Of a stretch of 40,030 nt of DNA, positions 28,130 to 35,864 are shown one piece after another (position 1 is the first letter of the stretch; every line of letters starts with the position of its first letter). Source of the DNA: Methanothrix sp. (GTDB lineage Archaea > Halobacteriota > Methanosarcinia > Methanotrichales > Methanotrichaceae); assembly GCF_024518575.1 (NCBI RefSeq), contig NZ_JANIHG010000012.1, positions 1 to 40,030 on the forward strand. Reading direction: 5' to 3'. The translations under genes were made by a program, and so were the position numbers. Under the pieces are notes generated by a model. The model saw nothing but the letters and a program-made list of their open reading frames with translations. It was not told the DNA's origin and ran no database searches.

Positions 28130-28241
28130 CCCCAAACCCAACGCTCTACAAAGGTAAAACCTTTTTGGGAAAAATGTTTTATAAAATAAAATATTAAACA
28201 TGCTGGGAACAGCTTAAAACCCCATAGCTCCATCTCATATC
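28130..28241. promoter_or_regulatory. Divergent promoter region between pycA and the PUA gene
   Basis: These 112 bases are far more A/T-rich than the surroundings (TTTTATAAAATAAAATATTAAA at 28178-28199 in two overlapping boxes). At least one TATA box per direction can be placed. No operator was recognised. Confidence 0.45.
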
Positions 28242-28709
28242 ATGATACATCTTGCCAGGATGCTTGCAGACATTCAGTTCGGGCGGGGGGCAGGAGCCGC
28301 TCTTTTTCCAGATGGAACGGGATTCCAGCTTTCCAGCACGCACAGGCTGAGATATCTCCTCTCAGGAGAGGATAGGATAGCGACCGTGCGCGCCGGGGAC
28401 TCGCATCTGACGCTCAGCATGCTCGGCGCTGAGCGGCTGCACATGGCGTTTCCTCATCCAAGATTGAGGGTTGTAGCATCCTCCGAGGCTGTGCCGTTCG
28501 TCTCTGCCGGAAAGAACCTCTTCGCCAGGCATGTCCTGTACGCAGACCCTGAGATGAGAGCGGGCGATGAGGTGCTGGTCGTTGATGAGAATGACAGGCT
28601 GATCGCCACAGGGAGGGCGGTTCTCGCGCCTGAGGAGATGCTCCAGATAAAGAGGGGCGTGGCCGTTTCAGTGAGATACGGGATAGAGGGGCATGTCCAG
28701 CGTGGCTGA
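28242..28709 (+). CDS. PUA-domain RNA-binding protein
   Basis: 155 residues. The N-terminal ADIQFGRGAGAALFPDGTGF followed by RIATVRAGDSHLTLS is the pre-PUA part found in the archaeal TGT-like PUA family. The PUA domain follows from about 80 (RHVLYADPEMRAGDEVLVVD, RLIATGRAVLAPEEML, KRGVAVSVRYG). PUA domains bind tRNA or rRNA, so a modification accessory role is likely; the target is unknown. It overlaps larE by 17 bases in another frame, so the pair is coupled. Start ATG 28242; Met7 is an alternative. Confidence 0.85.
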   Translation: MIHLARMLADIQFGRGAGAALFPDGTGFQLSSTHRLRYLLSGEDRIATVRAGDSHLTLSMLGAERLHMAFPHPRLRVVASSEAVPFVSAGKNLFARHVLYADPEMRAGDEVLVVDENDRLIATGRAVLAPEEMLQIKRGVAVSVRYGIEGHVQRG

Positions 28710-29499
28710 GAAGCTCGATCTGCTGAGAGAGATAATCGCCTCAAAGGGGAGCATGCTCGTATCTTTCTCAGGCGGTGTTGACAGCAGCCTGCTCGCTGCG
28801 ATCTCCAGAGATGTTCTCGGAGAGAGAGCGGTAGCCGTGATCCTGAACTCCCCGTTGATGCCGAGGAGGGAACTCGAGCATGCGAGGTCGGTTGCTCGAG
28901 GTCTTGGTATCGAGTGCATTGTGGCCGATCATGATATCCTCGATCTCGAGAGCGTAGTTGAGAACAGCCCTGCGAGATGCTACCACTGCAAGAAATCCTC
29001 TGCGAGAGTCCTCAGGAGCATCGCGAGCTCTCTAGGCATCGGCTGCGTGGCAGACGGCGTCAACACCACAGACTACAACGATCACCGCCCGGGGATAAAA
29101 GCATCTGATGAAGAAGGCATATGCCATCCGTTTGTCGAGGCCTGCATATCGAAATCTGATATCAGAGAGATGGCAAGATCACTCGGACTGGATTTCTGGA
29201 ACAGGCCGTCATCCGCATGCCTCGCATCCAGAATTCCATACGGCACGCGCATAACTCCAAATACGCTTAAAAGAGTTGAGCTGGCTGAGGGTGTGCTGAA
29301 GGACATCGGGCTCTCACAGGTTCGCGTGAGAGCGCATGGTGATATCGCCAGAATCGAGGTCCTCCAACCTGAGATCCATCGGGTTCTGATGCACAGGGAG
29401 ACCATCGTGAATGCGCTCAGAAAGCTTGGATTTATATATATCACGCTCGACCTGGAGGGGTTCAGGAGCGGAAGCATGAATGAGGGTCTGCAGATCTGA
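28693..29499 (+). CDS. larE: Sacrificial sulfur transferase LarE
   Basis: LarE donates sulfur in making the nickel-pincer nucleotide cofactor of lactate racemase-type enzymes. The PP-loop SFSGGVDSSLLA is at 24-35, binding ATP. RCYHCKKS (Cys96, Cys99) is a family block, and the sacrificial cysteine lies in SSACLASRIPYG at Cys176. A length of 268 residues fits. larA, larB and larC are not in the window, so the end product cannot be confirmed; some archaeal LarE proteins recycle sulfur via an Fe-S cluster instead. The start ATG 28693 lies inside the PUA gene, preceded by GAGGGGC. Confidence 0.9.
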   Translation: MSSVAEKLDLLREIIASKGSMLVSFSGGVDSSLLAAISRDVLGERAVAVILNSPLMPRRELEHARSVARGLGIECIVADHDILDLESVVENSPARCYHCKKSSARVLRSIASSLGIGCVADGVNTTDYNDHRPGIKASDEEGICHPFVEACISKSDIREMARSLGLDFWNRPSSACLASRIPYGTRITPNTLKRVELAEGVLKDIGLSQVRVRAHGDIARIEVLQPEIHRVLMHRETIVNALRKLGFIYITLDLEGFRSGSMNEGLQI

Positions 29500-29569
29500 A
29501 ATGTGCTTGAAATCAAGACAGATCAACATACGTGGATGGATCCTCAATTATCAGCGAATCGTACAGGCG

Positions 29570-29590
29570 TTAAGCATAAAATTTATAGGA
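29570..29590 (+). promoter_or_regulatory. Putative promoter of the rhodanese gene
   Basis: TTAAGCATAAAATTTATAGG contains a TATA-like AAATTTATAG about 30-40 bases before ATG 29619. Confidence 0.35.
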
Positions 29591-29618
29591 AAAACAGATC
29601 CACTCTTCTCAGACCATT

Positions 29619-30941
29619 ATGCTCGAAACGAATCTCATGTGCCCTCCGGGCTGGGTATCGCGCATGAAGGCAAATCACCTTCCAAATAGACCACAAGCTG
29701 TTCCCGCTCTGTTTGGGAGAGCATTTTTGCTGCTGATCCTCCTCACATCAGCGGCATCCTCCATGGGTGTGGTTGATGTCGGTAACATCTCACACTCGGA
29801 TGTTATCATGTACGTGAGCAACGACAATCCTCGTCACTACGTCCAGGGCGCGATACATGTTCCGCGAGCAGAATTCGTCGCCGACGGCAGGCTGCGCTCT
29901 GTCAGGGAGATCTGCGAGATACTTGGATCACATGGCCTGACAAGAAACGATACTGTCGTCGTCTACGGGAGCTGCATGGAGTGCGGCGATCCGACATACA
30001 TCTGCTGGCTGCTGAGCTATCTTGGGCAGGAGGATGTCAAGGTGCTCGAGATCGGGGAGATTGAGGCCAACATGAGCGAGAGCCCGTCGATCAGACCTCC
30101 CGCAAACTACACCCCTGAGCTGAGACCGGAACTCCTCGCCACATATGATTATGTTAAGAGCGGCGTTGCACAGATCGTGGATGCGAGAAGCTCAGATGAG
30201 TTCCAGGCTGCGCACATCCCCGGAGCGGTGAACATAGAATCGTCATCTCTCCTTAGCAATGGCAGATTGAAGAACGCTAGTGAGCTCGGTTCCCTTTTCA
30301 ATCTCGACCTGGGAAAACCGGTGGTTGTTTACAGCCTGAACGGCGGACAGGCATCGTTGGTCTGGTTCGCCCTCAAGATCCTGGGATACGATGCGAGGCT
30401 CTACACGTGGCTGGACTGGCTTGATAACCAGCCAGAGCTCGGAATGGAGCTCTCAGATCTCAGAGCAGATGTGAGCCCGGAGCGGATGGTCAGGATAACC
30501 GCCAGGTTCTCTGAGAGCATGAAAAACGAAAGCATGAATGTGATGGGGTGCGTCACATGCGAGCCCATAACGGTATACACCGGCGGCCTAAGCAGGGATA
30601 AGAGCACCGGCGTTAGGCTCGGAAACTATACATCGCCCGGGAGAAAGGTCGTGAACGTGATCGGCGCTTCGGAGACCAACACGGCTGGCCCAGTCGAGGC
30701 AGGGTCTGCTGCCGATATTGTGGCTGTTGTAACAGACAGCTCTGATAAAGAGATAAAAAGGATAATGATGCATCCAGAATCAGCATATGTTTACACAGGT
30801 ACCTGGGACGCATCTGGCGTTCCCGCAGGGATATACAACCTGAGCGTTGAGCTCTCAGCGTGGGGGATCACCAAGCGTTTCGATAAACGCATCCCCGTGG
30901 AGATACAGGCTGAGAGGTATAGAAAGCTCGGAAGATTCTGA
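29619..30941 (+). CDS. Secreted tandem-rhodanese protein with C-terminal beta domain
   Basis: 440 residues. A hydrophobic signal segment (FGRAFLLLILLTSAASS, about 32-48) points to export; Met16 (29664) may be the true start. Rhodanese domain 1 (about 50-150) has RHYVQGAIHVPRAEF and a Cys-bearing active loop GSCMECGDPTY (Cys119, Cys122). Domain 2 (about 170-280) has VDARSSDEFQAAHIPGAVNI, but its loop reads YSLNGGQASLVW with no cysteine, so it should be inactive. From about 290 a VTCEP segment leads into an Ig-like beta domain (PAGIYNLSVELSAWG). The next gene, a mini-thioredoxin, starts 9 bases after its stop. Role in outside sulfur transfer is inferred. Confidence 0.85.
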   Translation: MLETNLMCPPGWVSRMKANHLPNRPQAVPALFGRAFLLLILLTSAASSMGVVDVGNISHSDVIMYVSNDNPRHYVQGAIHVPRAEFVADGRLRSVREICEILGSHGLTRNDTVVVYGSCMECGDPTYICWLLSYLGQEDVKVLEIGEIEANMSESPSIRPPANYTPELRPELLATYDYVKSGVAQIVDARSSDEFQAAHIPGAVNIESSSLLSNGRLKNASELGSLFNLDLGKPVVVYSLNGGQASLVWFALKILGYDARLYTWLDWLDNQPELGMELSDLRADVSPERMVRITARFSESMKNESMNVMGCVTCEPITVYTGGLSRDKSTGVRLGNYTSPGRKVVNVIGASETNTAGPVEAGSAADIVAVVTDSSDKEIKRIMMHPESAYVYTGTWDASGVPAGIYNLSVELSAWGITKRFDKRIPVEIQAERYRKLGRF

Positions 30942-30949
30942 TCGTAGGG

Positions 30950-31192
30950 GTGGCACGATTGAAGATAGAGGTTCTCGGCACAGGATGTGCCAAATGCAAG
31001 GGCCTGGAGAAGAATGTACGCCAGGCGGTTAAGGAGCTGGGCATAGATGCAGAGATAGTCAAGGTGGACAGCATCATGGAGATAATGGAGCGCGGGGTGA
31101 TGATGACCCCGGCGCTGTGCATCGATGGTGAGACGGTTGCTGTTGGCCGCGTTCTGAGCGTGGAGGAGATCAAGGGCCTGCTGAGGGGATGA
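30950..31192 (+). CDS. Small thioredoxin-like redox protein (redox-active disulfide type)
   Basis: 80 residues. KIEVLGTGCAKCKGLEKNV has the redox pair Cys13 and Cys16, and MMTPALCIDG contains the cis-proline before the last strands, so it is a compact thioredoxin fold of the methanogen MTH895 type. It probably works with the rhodanese protein upstream (9-base gap), though it has no signal peptide and would stay inside the cell. GTG 30950 is one start; TTG 30959 has a better-spaced GGGGTGG site and would give 77 residues. Its 3-prime end overlaps the opposite-strand methyltransferase relic. Confidence 0.88.
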   Translation: MARLKIEVLGTGCAKCKGLEKNVRQAVKELGIDAEIVKVDSIMEIMERGVMMTPALCIDGETVAVGRVLSVEEIKGLLRG

Positions 31193-31777
31193 GAGGAGCG
31201 AGCAGGGCGCAGACTCCCATTTTTAGTTTGGGATCATCCAGCAAGCTTTTTGCCGCATCTATGGTCATTCTGTGTCGAATCAGCTTCAAATGCAACATGG
31301 CCGATATGCTTGCAAGCCAGCCAAACTCCTTTCTCAGCGCTTCTCTTGCCGGCTTTGACGGGTTCTGCCAGTGATCATAAATCCATGCTTGACCTCCTGG
31401 CTTGAGCACTCGATGGATCTCATTTAAGCCTCTCGCCTGGTCAGGCCAATGTGAAGGCTGAAGGTGCTAACAACCAAGTCGAAAGACTCGTCTTTGAAGG
31501 GGAGGCTGGATATGCTCCCGACTTGAAACTTGGGCGGATTTGGAAGGCTGGATGCAGTGGCATTTTTCAAGGCAGCTTCGATTTCGTGGTCCGAAATATC
31601 CAGTCCATATATCTCCAATCCGCGACTTCTGTGAGCGATTTTTATGGGAAGCCAGCCTTTTCCAGTGCCAACGTCTAGAACTCTTCCTTCCTTGAGCATG
31701 CCCGATACCTTATCAGCTATGTCCTGGTATAGTTTGTCCCGAATTGGCGCAAGCCATCCTGTGATTGCTTTGACCAT
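31170..31777 (-). pseudogene. SAM-dependent methyltransferase (type 11), broken by a one-base deletion
   Basis: The first frame (31777-31424) holds the SAM motif VLDVGTGKGWLPIKIA, GLDISDHEIEAA and FDLVVSTFSLH, then stops. The second frame (from about 31447 to 31170) continues WPDQARGLNEIHRVLKPGGQ, the standard motif after HH in Methyltransf_11 proteins. One missing base near 31450 (CCAATGTGAAG where CCAATGGTGAAG is expected) explains the break. Its last residues (KMGVCALLAP) are encoded by the hairpin repeat at 31194-31225, so the original 3-prime end has probably been replaced. Substrate unknown. A sequencing error is possible, but the transposon relics next door favour real decay. Confidence 0.8.
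31194..31225 (-). repeat. IS-like hairpin repeat, copy C (partial)
   Basis: The minus strand reads TAAAAATGGGAGTCTGCGCC then CTGCTCGCTCCT, matching the second half of the repeats at 12499 and 32051. It is inverted relative to copy B and forms the 3-prime end of the methyltransferase relic. Confidence 0.65.
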
Positions 31778-31852
31778 GACGTGATCTCCTCCCCTTCAGG
31801 GAAAGGGCTTCCTGCGGTTCACAGATTCTGTGTTCCGACAGCTCCACAGGCT

Positions 31853-32056
31853 CTACCCCCTCAGTCCGAGGGTGAGTGTGTTCAACACTGCGTTATGATC
31901 TCGATCCAGTTTAAGCCCGCAATTCGGAGAGACATGGACTCGATCCTTCAGCGTCTTTGGCACGAGAGAACCACAACCTTAACAACGCTGTGATGTATAC
32001 GTTGCGTCAACCAGTTCAACCCGCTTACCAGCCCTCTCAGCAATTTCCAGTTTTCG
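31853..32056 (-). pseudogene. tnpB: TnpB C-terminal remnant of an IS200/IS605-group element
   Basis: The minus strand reads LEIAERAGKRVELVDATYTS, QRC, stop, GCGSLVPKTLKDRVHV, SPNCGLKLDRDHNAVLNTLT and ends at TAG 31853. This is the TnpB RuvC-III/zinc-finger end: TSQRC-x-GCG and the DRDHNA catalytic block. A serine codon became TAA (QRC*GCG) and the third zinc cysteine became serine (VSPNCG). Everything upstream of LEIAERAG is missing; the sequence runs directly into the hairpin repeat at 32057-32104. It is therefore an internally deleted, dead element. Confidence 0.85.
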
Positions 32057-32104
32057 TACGGGCTTACTCCTAAAAATGGGAGTCTGAGCCCTGCCCGATC
32101 CTAT
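32051..32104 (+). repeat. IS-like hairpin repeat, copy B
   Basis: TTTTCGTACGGGCTTACTCC, then TAAAAATGGGAGTCTGAGCCC. It folds as GGGCT-ACTCC against GGGAGT-AGCCC and differs from copy A at about five positions. It abuts the tnpB remnant on one side and ends 16 bases before the stop of the dehydrogenase gene at 32120. Confidence 0.7.
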
Positions 32105-32119
32105 AAAAGGCCAACCAGT

Positions 32120-33082
32120 TCATGCGCGTCTTATCTCACCGATAACCGCGTCTGTGAACTCAGATGTTGTGCATGAGCCGCCGAGATCCGGGGTCGTCAC
32201 CCCTCTGGAGAGCGTGCTGTCCACAGCATGGTTGATCAACTGAGCCCTCTCCCTATCGCCAAACCACTCGAGCATCATCGCAGCGCTCCGTATGGCTCCG
32301 ACAGGATTTGCTATACCCTTACCCGCGATGTCGGGAGCGCTCCCGTGTATCGGCTCAAAGAGCGCCCAGCGATCTCCCAGATTCGCGCTGGCGCAGAGCC
32401 CAAGGCTGCCGACGATGCCTGCGCCCTCGTCGCTGAGAATGTCCCCAAAGAGGTTGGTCGTCACCATAACGTCGAACCTGTCAGGCCGTATGACCATGCT
32501 GTATGCCGCAGCATCAACAAGCATATCGTCGTACCTGATACCATACCTTTCAGCGACCTCCCTGCATGTCCTTAAAAATAAGACATCGCTCTTCAGGACG
32601 TTTGCCTTGTGTATTATCGTGAGATGACTGCGCTCCGATGCGATCCTGCACGCCACCTCCGCTATCCTCTGGCTCCCCCGTTTTGTGATGACCCGCACTG
32701 TCCTGGCCTCCTCATCTCCGATCACCTCCAGGCCTGAATAGAGGCCCTCCGTGTTCTCCCTGACTATGATCGCATCGATTCTGGTGGAACGGAGGGGCCT
32801 TATGTTCGCGTACAGGTCCAGCTCCTTTCTGATTCTTATAAGAACGCTGCTGTAACCAGGATCAGGCGGAGTTGTGATGGCCCCGAAGAGTATGCAGTCG
32901 CAATCCTTCATTCTCTCTATGTCCTCATCTGTTATGGCCTTTCCATCGCGCCTCCACCTGCCGTAGCCTATATCGAACTCCACAAGCTCCCCGTCGAATC
33001 CAGCTTCATTCAGGATACGAACAGCGCTCGATATGACCTCGGGCCCGATGCCGTCCCCCGGCACAAGAGCGATTCTCTTCAT
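32120..33082 (-). CDS. aksF: Isopropylmalate/homoisocitrate-type dehydrogenase
   Basis: 320-residue member of the beta-decarboxylating dehydrogenases. [14 protein letters not shown] opens it; [57 protein letters not shown] and [18 protein letters not shown] carry the substrate, metal and NAD sites. It overlaps the upstream unknown gene by ATGA and so belongs with the YLRT-type dehydratase small subunit, which points to the homoisocitrate step (AksF) of 2-oxosuberate and coenzyme B synthesis. LeuB activity cannot be excluded by eye. Confidence 0.88.
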   Translation of the reverse strand: MKRIALVPGDGIGPEVISSAVRILNEAGFDGELVEFDIGYGRWRRDGKAITDEDIERMKDCDCILFGAITTPPDPGYSSVLIRIRKELDLYANIRPLRSTRIDAIIVRENTEGLYSGLEVIGDEEARTVRVITKRGSQRIAEVACRIASERSHLTIIHKANVLKSDVLFLRTCREVAERYGIRYDDMLVDAAAYSMVIRPDRFDVMVTTNLFGDILSDEGAGIVGSLGLCASANLGDRWALFEPIHGSAPDIAGKGIANPVGAIRSAAMMLEWFGDRERAQLINHAVDSTLSRGVTTPDLGGSCTTSEFTDAVIGEIRRA

Positions 33083-33909
33083 TTTCCGCTCCTGATCGAT
33101 TCGGCCAGCGTTCTCAGAGCCTGCTCAATCTGGTGCGGCCCATCGCCCCAGTGGACCACGACCCCATGATGTCCGCGCATTCTGATCAAGCCCCTCCGCT
33201 CGGATCTGCAGCATCTAGTGATGAAAGGGCCTTCTGGAACCAAAAGATCCCCGCTGACAGGGCATATGTTGATGAAGCTGTGCTCCCTCTCCCCGTAGAC
33301 CGCTCTGAAGATCTCCCTGGATATCTCGCATCCCACGATCTTAGGCACCGGAGCTGTGACCCTGTCCGCATCGAGTGATCGTCCAAGCCCGGATGCCCTG
33401 CACGGAAAATACACCTCATCCTCCCTGAAGCTCCTGAGGTCGAGAATCCTGGGTTTGAAGCTCATCGTCAGATCCCCTATGACGCCGCATTCCTCGAGCC
33501 TCTCTATGACGTAAACAAGCCACGATGGCTCAGGTGGCTGGACATCCAGGATCTCTATTTCCATTATCGCTCCAGGATCAGGATCGTGAACAAATGTCAC
33601 ATGCTCATCCGGACCCTTGAAGATGACGGTGTTGACATCGCCTCTGCAGAGATCCATCGCCAGTCTTATGAGATGCGCCCGGTTTCTCGTGTTCACCACC
33701 TCCGGGTACTCCACGATCTCGTCGCCGCTGGAGATGAGCTCAACTTCTCTGGCTCTTCTCATGAACCCCTCTCCATCGCTCTCGACCCTGTAAATGGATA
33801 TGCTGCCTCCATCGTATGATATGAGGTATCTTGTGGCAAAGTAAACAGGATCACCACGCCTGGGCTCTCTCGAGATGCCTATCTGCTTGTAGTCCTCAGG
33901 GAATATCAA
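33079..33909 (-). CDS. Uncharacterised protein between the dehydratase and dehydrogenase genes
   Basis: 276 residues with no signal peptide or membrane segment. I do not recognise a catalytic motif. It contains [18 protein letters not shown] and [20 protein letters not shown], a Cys pair in [11 protein letters not shown], and a C-terminal block [20 protein letters not shown] that could hold metal (His-His, His, His). It starts at TTG, overlapping the stop of the small-subunit gene (TTGA), and its own stop overlaps the dehydrogenase ATG (ATGA). Being wedged between two steps of one pathway suggests a role there, but this is inference. Confidence 0.75.
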   Translation of the reverse strand: MIFPEDYKQIGISREPRRGDPVYFATRYLISYDGGSISIYRVESDGEGFMRRAREVELISSGDEIVEYPEVVNTRNRAHLIRLAMDLCRGDVNTVIFKGPDEHVTFVHDPDPGAIMEIEILDVQPPEPSWLVYVIERLEECGVIGDLTMSFKPRILDLRSFREDEVYFPCRASGLGRSLDADRVTAPVPKIVGCEISREIFRAVYGEREHSFINICPVSGDLLVPEGPFITRCCRSERRGLIRMRGHHGVVVHWGDGPHQIEQALRTLAESIRSGK

Positions 33910-34391
33910 ACCAGACCACGCTCCCTCTGCTTCCTCCTGTGGGCCACGAGCCCTCCATCATTCAGTATCTCCATCAGAAAGTCCGGGAGCTTTCTGCCGG
34001 TGTACTCCCTTCCGCCGACGACGACCTTCCCCTGGGCGAGATCAACCTCCACGATCTCCCCCGGCTCGCACCTGACATCTGCTTCGATGAGTGGGAGACC
34101 TATGTTTATGGCGTTCCTGTAAAATATCCTGGCGAATGATCTCGCAACAACGCATGATATTCCTGCGAGCTTAAGGGCAAGCGGGGCCTGCTCCCTGGAA
34201 GAGCCGCAGCCGAAGTTCTTGCCTGCGACTATGAGATCACCCGGCTGGACCCGGGAGGAGAAGGACGGATCCAGGCCCTCCATGACGTGCTCTGCCAGCT
34301 CGCGCAGATCCTTTGTCCTGAGGTACTTTCCTGGAATTATGACATCTGTATCTACATCATCCCCGAAGACCCATGCCCTGCCCCTGATCAT
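33906..34391 (-). CDS. aksE: Homoaconitase / isopropylmalate dehydratase small subunit (YLRT type)
   Basis: 161-residue swivelling subunit of an aconitase-type dehydratase. [20 protein letters not shown] is the family start, and [18 protein letters not shown] plus [16 protein letters not shown] bind substrate and close the site. The specificity loop reads YLRT (KYLRTKDL), the version reported for methanogen homoaconitase, while isopropylmalate enzymes usually have YLVY or YLVM. That favours the coenzyme B pathway. ATG 34391 gives the normal family length; the frame extends to 34544 without support. First gene of the three-gene overlapped set; its large-subunit partner may be the gene at 22298. 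Confidence 0.9.
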   Translation of the reverse strand: MIRGRAWVFGDDVDTDVIIPGKYLRTKDLRELAEHVMEGLDPSFSSRVQPGDLIVAGKNFGCGSSREQAPLALKLAGISCVVARSFARIFYRNAINIGLPLIEADVRCEPGEIVEVDLAQGKVVVGGREYTGRKLPDFLMEILNDGGLVAHRRKQRERGLV

Positions 34392-34560
34392 GATGCAGAG
34401 TGAGGATGCATATTTAATATTCCTTTCTCTGCCGGGGGCCTGTCCGAATAAGATAAAAGCCAGAGCTGAGTATAAGGTTACTTCAATGAAATTTGGAGAG
34501 GTGATGCCGGATGACATCCGGATCTTTGATCTCTGTTTTATCAAGCATACCCCTCTTCAG

Positions 34561-34755
34561 CTAGAACGATTCTTCTGCGAATATACCAGGCATAGATCAG
34601 CTTTTTCTTCATTTGAAGACTTTATACGCTGGTATAACGATAGACCACATGGAAGCTTGGACTTAGAAACGAATTGAGACTCTGAAATGGCTTTTATGCG
34701 AAAAATGCCTTTAGAAGCCTATTTCGCAATCGCAAATAGGTTGTTAGGGTTGTGA
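34561..34755 (+). pseudogene. C-terminal remnant of a DDE (rve-type) transposase
   Basis: The frame reads LERFFCEYTRHRSAFSSFED, FIRWYNDRPHGSLDLETN, stop, then EMAFMRKMPLEAYFAIANRL and a natural-looking end at TGA 34753. The R-x-SAFSSFEDFI-WYNxRPHGSL block is the end of integrase-like archaeal transposases. Restoring ERIETPEMAF needs one base removed and one added around 34668-34684, so two small indels have hit it. The catalytic D, D and most of the gene are absent. It differs from the transposase tail at 1-229. Confidence 0.8.
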
Positions 34756-34822
34756 ATAATATCTGAATAATTCAAACTGCATACAATTGGGACGACGGCG
34801 AAATAATTTCAGGACTCTGCAT

Positions 34823-35032
34823 ATGGCTTCAAATGTCAAGCCTGACAGGCCCAGAGATGTTTATCATCCTTCCAGAGATGACAAAGCCCAGTTGGAGAGT
34901 CTGGCCAGCAAGGCAGGTGTGCCTTTATCAAAGTATGTCATAGAGGTTTTGAGAGCGTTATTGCTGAGATATGTAAGCTCAGTCGTTACAGAAGCTACAG
35001 AATCGAGACGTTCCTGTATTCTGGTTCTTTAG
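34823..35032 (+). CDS. Short ribbon-helix-helix-like protein, probably a fragment
   Basis: 69 residues from ATG 34823 (TTG 34787 would add 12). RPRDVYHPSRDDKAQLESLA followed by GVPLSKYVIEVLRAL resembles the short RHH-type proteins that sit beside integrases in archaeal mobile elements. After about residue 48 the sequence (RYVSSVVTEATESRRSCILVL) loses the expected character, so a frameshift or truncation is likely. Next to a transposase relic, it fits a decayed element. Low certainty as a working gene. Confidence 0.45.
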   Translation: MASNVKPDRPRDVYHPSRDDKAQLESLASKAGVPLSKYVIEVLRALLLRYVSSVVTEATESRRSCILVL

Positions 35033-35056
35033 GGTATCAGTAGATGAACGCGTCTA

Positions 35057-35713
35057 TCAAACGCGAGGGGCCTGATGATGCCAGACTCTTCTCATTCCAT
35101 CTGGAGCCGTCTCGAGGATGATGCTGTAGCTGCCCTTCGCGTTGCCCACGTTGATCCTCATGCTGCCCTTGCCGAGCTGCAGATCCTCGTCGATCGTGAG
35201 ACTGATGTTGCCAACAAGAGCTTCAGCCTCTTCCCCAGCTCTGGCCTCTCTGAACCTGATCCCGGCCAGCTCCGCATCTATTCTGGTTATATTTCCCGAT
35301 CGCGTGAGAGCAATCCCTCTCAGCTGGTAAACATCCTGCGCGAGCCTGAGAACGCCTCTGTATGTGATGTTGCCTCTGCTGATCTCCGCCTGTATCTCCT
35401 CCAGGCTCATGTTCGATGAGAGCAGCTCCCTCGCTCTTGCCGGATCCACCTCCCTCATGCCCTCGATCCAGATGCTCAGCACGGAGGATATGTTTTCGCT
35501 CAGGGCGAAACCGCGGTAATGGAGCATCGGGATCATGCAGCCCTCCTGCATACACATCCCATGCCGCAGCTCGTCCAGCTCCTGCGGAGGATCCGGTGGA
35601 GGCATATGCGGAGGTGCATCCATACTCAGATGCGCGCCTGAGAAGGAGATTCCATAGGATGAGCCGATAACAATGAGTCCCACGATCAGGGCCAATGCCA
35701 GTTTGTGCGTCAA
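35057..35713 (-). CDS. Secreted sequon-rich protein of unknown function
   Basis: 218 residues with a signal peptide (LALALIVGLIVIGSSYG). A Pro-rich, metal-friendly N-terminus (HLSMDAPPHMPPPDPP, HGMCMQEGCM) is followed by a helical part containing NMSLEEIQAEISRGNITYRG, similar in style to the repeats of the neighbouring protein at 35865. Five N-x-S/T sequons (NIS, NMS, NIT, NIT, NIS) fit a glycosylated outside protein. TTG 35713 appears to be the start because the signal peptide begins right after it. Family not recognised. Confidence 0.7.
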   Translation of the reverse strand: MTHKLALALIVGLIVIGSSYGISFSGAHLSMDAPPHMPPPDPPQELDELRHGMCMQEGCMIPMLHYRGFALSENISSVLSIWIEGMREVDPARARELLSSNMSLEEIQAEISRGNITYRGVLRLAQDVYQLRGIALTRSGNITRIDAELAGIRFREARAGEEAEALVGNISLTIDEDLQLGKGSMRINVGNAKGSYSIILETAPDGMRRVWHHQAPRV

Positions 35714-35864
35714 TCATACCACGCCCAGATGCTCCGGCTGAGATGTACAGATCTACTGCAGGTACATGGATAAATATGCAATGTGAGACGCAAGAAATAA
35801 ATGTTACCAGGATTGCTGGCCTGCCGAAGGCCAGCCGATCCTGCAAGGGAACCCCATATCATAG

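Noticed and set aside
34504-34524. CCGGAT/ATCCGG inverted repeat upstream of the transposase relic as a terminator
   Set aside because: Only 6 base pairs, no T-run, and no gene on the plus strand ends before it.
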